From positions 1 through 30,930 of the IMG/VR virus record IMGVR_UViG_3300037963_000737: a stretch of DNA of 30,930 nucleotides. The stretch is one strand, 5' to 3'. The translations under genes were made by a program, and so were the position numbers. This stretch comes from a virus. Under the pieces are notes generated by a model, which was not told the DNA's origin, searched no databases, and worked only from the letters and a program-made list of their open reading frames with translations. Of this stretch, positions 1-5,367 are shown piece by piece. Each line of letters starts with the position of its first letter. Position 1 is the first letter of the stretch.

Positions 1-340
1 TTATATTATTTATTTCTACTGACCCTGCTGCTAAATCGTGATACATATGAACTGTATAAGTATCAGCCGTTCCTGCATGGTCGTAGCCACTACCACTAAC
101 AACATAATCCGTACTATTCATATCAGCGTTTATATCTATTCGATAATCACCTGTACCACCATCAACAATTGCACTTATGTTAAAGCTATCCCTCACACCT
201 GTTAAATCTACAGTGCCATTTACAGCAGTGCCATCAAAATTTACCCATGCTTTAGCACTGCCTTCTGCCAATGTTTCTGTGGAAACACTATTACTACCAT
301 TTGCACTTTTTAATGTATCTACTCTTAATTCACTAGCCAT
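1..340 (-). CDS. small tail-fibre-like protein, 3' end beyond window
   Basis: The frame opens at ATG 338-340 and stays open to base 1, giving 113 visible residues without a stop. It begins MASELRVDTLKSANG, the same N-terminal block (M-x-x-L-[KR]-V-D-x-[IL]) as the neighbours at 340-735 and 4161-4553. It also carries the family's middle signature: KAW, then V-R-DSFNIS. The start overlaps the stop of the upstream gene as TAATG, so translation is probably coupled. By family it is a small beta-rich fibre or adhesin subunit of the virion, perhaps one of several alternative receptor-binding proteins. That role is inferred from position and modular structure, not from a recognised domain. An alternative is a non-adhesive fibre-associated structural protein. 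Confidence 0.75.
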   Translation of the reverse strand, partial: MASELRVDTLKSANGSNSVSTETLAEGSAKAWVNFDGTAVNGTVDLTGVRDSFNISAIVDGGTGDYRIDINADMNSTDYVVSGSGYDHAGTADTYTVHMYHDLAAGSVEINNI

Positions 341-735
341 TATGCTAAATCTCCAAATATTTGTGTGGATATGCTATTTGCATTTGCACCACTATTAACA
401 GAAGCTGTATTTGTTGTAAAAAACTGCCCAGAACTAGATGTTGAACGAGCATGGCTTCCTGCTATTTCTGTGCCACTTAACAATCCAAATGTAGTTTCAT
501 CAACTAGTGCAGCACCACCAAAAGAAAAGTTTGCATTACCCATGTTATTTGTAAATGCGTATTTGTATTGACCTCCACCTATATCTGTAAGTGTGCTTGA
601 ATTAAAACTATCTGCATAAGCTATAGTGCTTGCTGTTCCATCAAAAAAATTCCATGCTTTACATAATCCAGCCATAGTATCTTGTGTACTACCAGATGTC
701 TTTCCTATGCTATCTACTTTTAATATACTTGCCAT
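340..735 (-). CDS. small tail-fibre-like protein, GDLA-tail family
   Basis: This 131-aa protein belongs to the local paralogous family. Its N-terminus is MASILKVDSIGKTSG, the middle has KAW...DSFNSSTLTDIGGG and FTNNMGN, and it ends in IFGDLA. The first ~25 residues nearly match the start of the protein at 4161-4553 (KVDSIGKTSG, TQDTM), while the C-terminal halves differ. It is rich in Ser, Thr, Asn and Gly with no Cys-based fold and no catalytic motif, as expected of a beta-structured fibre tip. The N-terminus is probably an attachment module and the variable part the outward-facing surface (inference). The stop overlaps the next start and its own start overlaps the previous stop, both as TAATG. 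Confidence 0.8.
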   Translation of the reverse strand: MASILKVDSIGKTSGSTQDTMAGLCKAWNFFDGTASTIAYADSFNSSTLTDIGGGQYKYAFTNNMGNANFSFGGAALVDETTFGLLSGTEIAGSHARSTSSSGQFFTTNTASVNSGANANSISTQIFGDLA

Positions 736-1130
736 TATGCTAAATCTCCTGCAACTATATAAGCTGCTATTCCGGGGTCTGTTGCACTATTTGATTGATT
801 ATAATGTGCAAATCTACAAGAAGCTGCTAAAGTATAATCTGTGCTATTGACTATATGGTCTCCATTCATTCCAATATTTGACATAGAATAAAAAGCGTTA
901 TTCATGTTATTAGTAAAATTTGTATCTATAAAACCTGTGCCTATGTCTGTCACAGTTGATGAGTTAAAACTGTCTTGAATATTACCTGTTATTAAGTCAC
1001 CTCTAGTTTGCATCCAAAATTTATTTAATCCTTGTTGCAAATTAATCGTAGCAGAACCTTCACCTTGAATAGTTATAGAGCCTGCTGTTGTTTTACCTTT
1101 TATGGTATCTACATTTAACTGACTTGTCAT
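735..1130 (-). CDS. small tail-fibre-like protein, GDLA-tail family
   Basis: The chosen start is ATG 1128-1130 rather than 1140-1142. It follows a GGAG box by 6 nt and overlaps the upstream stop as ATGA. The resulting 131-aa product begins MTSQLNVDTIKGKTTAG, has DSFNSSTVTDIGTG and FTNNMNNAFYS in the middle and ends VAGDLA, so it is a paralogue of the 340-735 and 3239-3658 products. The inserted block SITIQGEGSATINLQQGLNKFW resembles the short beta-strand text common near the N-terminus of phage fibres. Likely role: fibre or adhesin subunit at the tail. No domain was recognised beyond the shared family signature. Confidence 0.8.
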   Translation of the reverse strand: MTSQLNVDTIKGKTTAGSITIQGEGSATINLQQGLNKFWMQTRGDLITGNIQDSFNSSTVTDIGTGFIDTNFTNNMNNAFYSMSNIGMNGDHIVNSTDYTLAASCRFAHYNQSNSATDPGIAAYIVAGDLA

Positions 1131-1585
1131 ACTATACTCCAATAACCATTAACAGTAACTGTCGCTGACTGTGTAATAGGACCTGCTGAAACACCATTCT
1201 CATCTGCGTCTATAGTTATATCTGCACTTATAGTCTGTCCATTTAATCTAATTATACTATTGTTTCCTTTAAATGGATATCTTGTGTCTGACTCATTTTT
1301 TGTATAACTATTTGCTATTGTAAATGAATCATATACAACCATTTCCACTACATCATTTAAACTCGCACCTGTTACTAATACAACACTTGTTCCTGTTGTA
1401 GCTGTATAATCTGTACCTGCTTTAAGGAGAACACCATTTTGGTACACATCCATATACACACTATCTGAATAACTAAGTGTTAAAGAACTTTCATCTGAAC
1501 CACTAAAAGAAGTTTGACCTGCAGTTGCTTGATATACATATCTACTTCTTACTCCTTGATTAGGTGCTTTTCCTATATATGCCAT
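1127..1585 (-). CDS. tail-fibre-associated modular protein
   Basis: This 152-aa protein has two visible modules. Residues ~15-92 resemble the phage-fibre beta domain with the text VYMDVYQNGVLLKAGTDYTATTGTSV, where an oligomer describes a 'named' variable (xDVYxNGVxLxxGxDY). Residues ~105-152 (SIIRLNGQTISADITIDADENGVSAGPIT...ATVTVNG) match the C-terminal half of the 4550-4999 product, which has TSNITILATENAQVTGPLTVASGVTLTI. Similar C-terminal beta segments are common in marine phage fibres. The gene sits inside the small-fibre array and overlaps the next gene by 4 nt (ATGA). It is most likely a structural part of the tail fibre or its connector, with the precise position unknown. Confidence 0.75.
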   Translation of the reverse strand: MAYIGKAPNQGVRSRYVYQATAGQTSFSGSDESSLTLSYSDSVYMDVYQNGVLLKAGTDYTATTGTSVVLVTGASLNDVVEMVVYDSFTIANSYTKNESDTRYPFKGNNSIIRLNGQTISADITIDADENGVSAGPITQSATVTVNGYWSIV

Positions 1586-1588
1586 AAT

Positions 1589-1801
1589 TTACTCCGTTGG
1601 CTTTGTTGGAAATACAAAATCTTTATCATGTATACTTTGATATGTTTTTGTTATATCCCTTAATTTTTGTCTATATGTTGTCCAATCTGATGGAATAGAC
1701 GTACTAGTTTCTTGAGCTTTTATTACAACCCAATCACTTTCTTGAAGTAACTCATTTCTAAGTTTTCTTAACATTGATAATTTTGTTTCACTATCTGTCA
1801 T
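1589..1801 (-). CDS. tail-fibre/tail assembly chaperone-like protein
   Basis: The 70-aa product starts at ATG 1799-1801, which overlaps the upstream stop as TAATG. A longer frame from 1834 would run 34 nt into the previous gene and is less likely. The text LRKLRNELLQESDW followed by W-x-x-YRQKLRDIT and a terminal F-P-x-KP matches the pattern of the small phage tail assembly chaperone family (RxxLLxxSDW ... WxxYRQxLRDI ... FPxxP). Members usually sit next to fibre genes and are thought to help fibre folding or attachment without being in the virion. The Asp/Trp and YRQ-LRD positions are all present, so the assignment is fairly secure. The client is probably one of the neighbouring fibre proteins. 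Confidence 0.72.
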   Translation of the reverse strand: MTDSETKLSMLRKLRNELLQESDWVVIKAQETSTSIPSDWTTYRQKLRDITKTYQSIHDKDFVFPTKPTE

Positions 1802-2364
1802 TAACCTTTTATCTCCATTAATGTTAACTGACAAGTTCCACTTGCAAGTTCATCACTATTGTAGTTATAACCTCCAATATTTCTAAGTAGTGTATGAGTA
1901 TGACCATCACGTTCAACAACTCCTTGTATATTGTAAGTTACTGCAGAAGTTGTACTAGGTGAATCAGTAAAATGAAAAGGACAAGATTGAGGTCTACTAG
2001 CAGAATAACCTGCGTCTTTAAATACAGAATGCATAGCTCTTGCTCCAGTTGCATCACCACCATGCACAGTTGTTGCTGATGATAAATCAGTAGTTTCACC
2101 TATCACTGTACTTCCTCTTTTTAACCTAACTCCAAAATAATGAAAAACACCACTATGATTACTATATAAACCACCTATAGATACAAATCCAAAAATAAGA
2201 ATTTTATTACTCGTTGATGTAGGAGTAATTGAACCACTCATTAATGTTCTTGGAGTTGATGAATCTGAACTAGCATAAGAGTCTGATGTCATTTCTTCAA
2301 CTGACACTGTTTGTAAAACTGAACCACTTGGAAAAGCACCCGGTCCTAATTTAGTTAAAGCCAT
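1801..2364 (-). CDS. fibre-tip-like beta protein
   Basis: The 187-aa product begins MALTKLGPGAFPSGSVLQTVSVE. Its later text alternates hydrophobic and polar residues (KILIFGFVSIGG, YFGVRLKRGSTVIGETTDL, VTYNIQGVVERDG, CQLTLMEIKG). This layout, GSVLQ...SNKILI...RG...TCQLTLMEI, is common in marine phage proteins that form a jelly-roll-like tip, with a closing 'LTLMEI' strand. No catalytic motif is seen. Position within the fibre cluster supports a receptor-binding or fibre-tip role, but that is inference. An upstream AGGAG (rc of ctcct at 2370) fits the start. Confidence 0.72.
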   Translation of the reverse strand: MALTKLGPGAFPSGSVLQTVSVEEMTSDSYASSDSSTPRTLMSGSITPTSTSNKILIFGFVSIGGLYSNHSGVFHYFGVRLKRGSTVIGETTDLSSATTVHGGDATGARAMHSVFKDAGYSASRPQSCPFHFTDSPSTTSAVTYNIQGVVERDGHTHTLLRNIGGYNYNSDELASGTCQLTLMEIKG

Positions 2365-2373
2365 TACAACTCC

Positions 2374-2745
2374 TTATACGTATGGACTATCGCCTAATAC
2401 AGATGTATCCCAAGCTGCTTTTAGCTTTGCAATAGTATCTGCACTTGATATTGCACTTGCTGCAGGTGCATCTCTAAGTGCTTTCTTTTTAGTAACACTT
2501 GCAGTTTTTGCACTTGCATCATCTGCTTCTAATGCTTTCATGTACACGACATCTTCTGCTTCAAGCAAAGGCTTTCTTACTTCTCTGATTTTATCTTTAA
2601 AAATTTCTTTTGCTTTAGTCATATCTTCAGAGATAACATCACCACTTAATGTCCATGCTTCTCTAAAATGTCTATCAGATGGCTTGGTTACAGTTGAAGC
2701 ATCAACTGTTTTACCATCTTTATCCATTATATATGTTTTTGGCAT
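2374..2745 (-). CDS. hypothetical protein, fibre-module helical
   Basis: This 123-aa protein starts MPKTYIMDKDGKTVDAS with a good AGGAG box just upstream (rc of ctcctt at 2752-2757). The N-terminal ~35 residues look like a small beta domain. The rest is strongly helical and charged (MTKAKEIFKDKIREVRKPLLEAEDVVYMKALEADD), ending in an Ala-rich segment and WDTSVLGDSPYV. The REVRKPLLEAEDV..MKALE text is similar in style to phage tail-fibre assembly helpers that pair a short N-terminal module with a helix, so a chaperone or fibre-linker role is possible. No firm family was recognised. It sits next to another non-fibre protein (2757-3242) in the middle of the adhesin array. Confidence 0.7.
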   Translation of the reverse strand: MPKTYIMDKDGKTVDASTVTKPSDRHFREAWTLSGDVISEDMTKAKEIFKDKIREVRKPLLEAEDVVYMKALEADDASAKTASVTKKKALRDAPAASAISSADTIAKLKAAWDTSVLGDSPYV

Positions 2746-2756
2746 TGTGTTCTCCT

Positions 2757-3242
2757 TTATGCTGCCTTATGAGTGGCATTAATATTCTCATCAATTTTCC
2801 AAGCATTTCGCCACTCTCTTGTACTTGGAAGCTGATTCTTTTTACAAATAACTAATCTAGGTCGATTAGCTTTTTGATATTCTTTCCACACTCTTTGTGG
2901 TATGTCTTTCATAATTAAATATTCTATTGCTTGTTCTTCTGTCATTGCTTCAACAGGTTTAGTATTATGTAACAAATAACCTCTTGTATGTTTTTTAAAG
3001 TCAGGCTTTGCTTCATCTTCTGCTAATGCCCAATACACTTCTACAGGTGGTAGTATGCCACCTTGTAATGCACAAGCCATCCAATTAGGGTCAGGTACTG
3101 TTATCTTAGAACATTCTTCAGGCTTATCAGGGTCTTCCCATACAATTCGATAGTCTGATTGTTTGCCTTCTAAGTTCTCTTTTGCCCAACACAATCTATC
3201 CCATAAATGTGTGCCTTGAAACTCAGGTGTTTTTAATGTCAT
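2757..3242 (-). CDS. hypothetical protein of the fibre cluster
   Basis: The 161-aa product is mixed alpha/beta and unlike its Ser/Thr-rich neighbours. It has several Trp residues (HLWDRLCWAKENL, NWMACAL, VYWALAED, RVWKEY, REWRNAWKI), three Cys and a positively charged C-terminal third. I recall similar proteins beside tail fibre genes in marine phages but cannot name a domain. The start overlaps the upstream stop by 4 nt (ATGA). Its composition suggests a soluble, cytoplasmic-type fold, so it could be an assembly factor rather than a virion component (inference). Confidence 0.7.
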   Translation of the reverse strand: MTLKTPEFQGTHLWDRLCWAKENLEGKQSDYRIVWEDPDKPEECSKITVPDPNWMACALQGGILPPVEVYWALAEDEAKPDFKKHTRGYLLHNTKPVEAMTEEQAIEYLIMKDIPQRVWKEYQKANRPRLVICKKNQLPSTREWRNAWKIDENINATHKAA

Positions 3243-3658
3243 GCTACATCTCCATCTAATGAAAGCATATTATATTTTGAATCATAACCACTTCCATTAT
3301 AGCCTATAGTTCTTACAAAATAATCTGCTGTCGTTGGTTCTCTTTCTGCTGTACCATCTTGGTGCATATTAAATCCTAAAGATGATGAACTACCATAGTT
3401 AGGTGCATAAGAGCCATGAACTGAGTAATTAATATTTGCCATAACATTTGTCATAACAGGTTTAAACTCACTCGTACTATTATCTGATACTGATGATATA
3501 TTAAAACTGTCTTTTATTGTGTCACCATTCTGAGCATAATTAAGCCATGACTTAGATATGCCATTATATATGTAACTCGTATCAATAGACTTTTCTGTAT
3601 TAGTATTAACTTGGTCAGATGTTGTTAATGTATCAAATGCTATTGTTCCGTTTGCCAT
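3239..3658 (-). CDS. small tail-fibre-like protein, GDLA-tail family
   Basis: The 139-aa product has the family middle block (ISKSWLNY, then IKDSFNISSVSD, then VMTNVMANINYS) and ends LDGDVA, with SGYDS shortly before the end as in the 4161-4553 product. Its N-terminus (MANGTIAFDTLTTSD) has diverged from the LKVD form but keeps a V/F-D-T-L core. It overlaps the downstream gene by ATGA and the upstream gene by TAATG. Likely a beta-rich fibre or adhesin subunit. The role is inferred from the family's position between the long fibre gene and the end of the structural operon. Confidence 0.78.
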   Translation of the reverse strand: MANGTIAFDTLTTSDQVNTNTEKSIDTSYIYNGISKSWLNYAQNGDTIKDSFNISSVSDNSTSEFKPVMTNVMANINYSVHGSYAPNYGSSSSLGFNMHQDGTAEREPTTADYFVRTIGYNGSGYDSKYNMLSLDGDVA

Positions 3659-4164
3659 TATATAATCCTATGTCCATAACAATAAGTATATCCTTGTCCT
3701 GAAAAAGTTTGAATAGTAGGACTTGCACTTCCTTGTGCATCTCTTGCTCTATTATAAAAAGTTATTGTATCACCTTCAGCTAAATTTGCTATTGTTGAAA
3801 CAGCAACACTATAAGCTACTTGGTCAGAGTCATTTCCACTATCTGTTAAGTCGTAATTTGCTATTACACTTCCATTTTTATAAATAGCAGCTCTTGAACT
3901 TCTTCCATCATCTCCTATTCCATCAAAATCAATATATGCAACATAGTAAAGTTTGTATAACCCTGCTTGTCCAGAGGGAACTGTAAAAGTACTACTAGCA
4001 AAAGCATTATGAGTATCTATTTCATTTGCAGTTAATCCAGTATTTTGAACATATGTACTTGGTGAAATAGTATAGCTACTAGCAAGTTCTGCAAAAAAAG
4101 CACAAGCTACTGACACAGGACTTCCTGTTACAGTATTAATATTGTTAACTTTTAAAGTACTCAT
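3658..4164 (-). CDS. fibre protein with C1q-like jelly-roll domain
   Basis: The 168-aa product starts MSTLKVNNINTVTG, sharing its N-terminal anchor block with the family next door. The rest (from ~residue 20) looks like a C1q/TNF-type jelly roll: F-T-V-PSGQAGLYKLYYVAYI, then RAAIYKNGSVIA, then STIANLAEGDTITFYNRA, closing with TYCYGHRII. That order of strands and the aGlY, KNG and GD-x-I signatures are typical of phage fibre tips, where trimeric jelly rolls bind host surface polysaccharide or protein. The same short anchor joined to an unrelated C-terminal fold points to domain shuffling. It overlaps the neighbours by TAATG and ATGA. Confidence 0.78.
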   Translation of the reverse strand: MSTLKVNNINTVTGSPVSVACAFFAELASSYTISPSTYVQNTGLTANEIDTHNAFASSTFTVPSGQAGLYKLYYVAYIDFDGIGDDGRSSRAAIYKNGSVIANYDLTDSGNDSDQVAYSVAVSTIANLAEGDTITFYNRARDAQGSASPTIQTFSGQGYTYCYGHRII

Positions 4165-4553
4165 GCTAGGTCTCCAAATGCCATATGTCCTACTACCTCA
4201 GAATCATACCCACTATGACTTGAGTTTTTTGCATACCAAGAAGTTCCTCCTGTAACTTTATCTGAAGGAGTACCATTACTAGTTCTTGTTCCACTATGAA
4301 CCATACTTTTTGCATTAGTTGTATTGTCAGCATGAAGGCTTGAAGAAGCTACCCAATTTGTAGATGAAAAAACATTTGTCATCCTCCATGTTACTATTCC
4401 AGTTGCAGTGTCTTCCATAGTCGATTGATTAAAACTATCTAAAACCTCTGGAGTAGTTTGGTCAGTTAATGCCCACGATTTACACATTCCTGACATAGTG
4501 TCTTGAGTTTTACCAGATGTTTTTCCTATACTGTCTACTTTAAGTGTACTCAT
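4161..4553 (-). CDS. small tail-fibre-like protein, GDLA-tail family
   Basis: The 130-aa product begins MSTLKVDSIGKTSG with TQDTMSGMCKSW. It has DSFNQSTMEDTATG, a TNVFSSTNW segment, SGYDS near the end and a terminal AFGDLA. The N-terminal ~25 codons resemble those of 340-735 at DNA level as well, although the genes are 3.4 kb apart, while the C-terminal parts differ. The gene overlaps both neighbours by 4 nt. Likely a virion fibre subunit with a shared docking N-terminus and variable outer surface (inference). Confidence 0.8.
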   Translation of the reverse strand: MSTLKVDSIGKTSGKTQDTMSGMCKSWALTDQTTPEVLDSFNQSTMEDTATGIVTWRMTNVFSSTNWVASSSLHADNTTNAKSMVHSGTRTSNGTPSDKVTGGTSWYAKNSSHSGYDSEVVGHMAFGDLA

Positions 4554-4999
4554 GATGTTACTAACCTTCCACCACTTTCAATAGTTAAAGTAACTCCAGA
4601 CGCTACTGTTAATGGACCTGTAACTTGTGCATTCTCTGTAGCAAGTATAGTTATATTTGATGTTAAAGATTGTGCGTTAGTTCTAAACATTCCACCATGT
4701 TTAAAGTTTCCTTTATTTTCTTCTGCAGGTGTAATAGAACCTCGTGTAGATTCTAAAAAATATACAAAGATATTATTTGTACCACTTGAAGGTGCTGCAG
4801 TAAAAGTAAGTGTAGACCCATCAGGTACAGTATAAGCAGATGTATCTTGAACAACACCATCTACTGATACAAGTATATCCTGCACACTTGATATAGTTCT
4901 TCCTAATGCAAAAGTAGTATCACTACCATCACCATTAAATCTTACAACTGCAGGTGCTTGTTGAAAAGCAGAAACTACTTTATTACCTATTAAAGTCAT
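4550..4999 (-). CDS. tail-fibre domain protein
   Basis: The 149-aa product has an N-terminal fibre beta domain (FNGDGSDTTFALGRTISSVQDILVSVDGVVQDTSAYTVPDG). It then has the STLTFTAAPSSGTNNIFVYFL strand pair seen in T7-type and marine phage fibres, where 'VxVDGVxQ...Y.VxGxxLTFTxAPxxG' is a common text. The C-terminal ~45 residues (TNAQSLTSNITILATENAQVTGPLTVASGVTLTIESGG) match the end of the 1127-1585 product. Together these suggest a fibre connector or short fibre. The stop overlaps the downstream start by ATGA and the start overlaps the upstream stop by TAATG. The domain recognition is good; the location in the virion is not known. Confidence 0.8.
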   Translation of the reverse strand: MTLIGNKVVSAFQQAPAVVRFNGDGSDTTFALGRTISSVQDILVSVDGVVQDTSAYTVPDGSTLTFTAAPSSGTNNIFVYFLESTRGSITPAEENKGNFKHGGMFRTNAQSLTSNITILATENAQVTGPLTVASGVTLTIESGGRLVTS

Positions 5000-5328
5000 T
5001 AAGCAATCTCTAAGTAACTTGTTATTACATCTACTGAACTTACTGCACTTGAAGTAATCTTAATTTTATCAGAAGCATTAAGTACAACCTTTTGGTCTCC
5101 ACCTACAACTACTAATGTTGAACCTGCAGGTATTGGTGCATCCTTAACTAATCGAGCTGCTGCTCCACTATTTATGCTTAGTTCTGCAGTTACAGTTATT
5201 TGAGAACTTGTTATATTTGCTAAACTTAATCCTATAACTGTAGTTGATGTACTTGAAGGGCAGACATAGGCATCAGTTGTAGTTGTGCCTACTCCTGCAA
5301 CTGCTGATACTTTAAAACTATTTGCCAT
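4999..5328 (-). CDS. putative small virion protein
   Basis: The 109-aa product (MANSFKVSAVAGVGTTTTDAYVCP...) is almost all beta-prone Ser/Thr/Val text: TTVIGLSLANITSSQITVTAELSI, DAPIPAGSTLVVVGGDQKVVLNASDKIKITSS. The pattern resembles small phage proteins that form a beta-sandwich and often sit beside fibre genes. The 'IPAGSTLVV..GDK.VL..GD.I.' style is widespread in tailed phages, but no named family was recognised. An AAGGAA ribosome-binding site (rc of ttcctt at 5334-5339) lies 5-7 nt before the ATG. It lies directly downstream of the 982-aa fibre gene. Confidence 0.72.
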   Translation of the reverse strand: MANSFKVSAVAGVGTTTTDAYVCPSSTSTTVIGLSLANITSSQITVTAELSINSGAAARLVKDAPIPAGSTLVVVGGDQKVVLNASDKIKITSSAVSSVDVITSYLEIA

Positions 5329-5367
5329 ATTATTTCCTTGTTATTAATAGTTATTATACAGTATAAA

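Noticed and set aside
340-4835. Several plus-strand frames across the small fibre genes (such as 365-571, 626-850 and 4503-4835)
   Set aside because: All are opposite-strand shadows of recognisable minus-strand genes, without credible ribosome-binding sites or domains.
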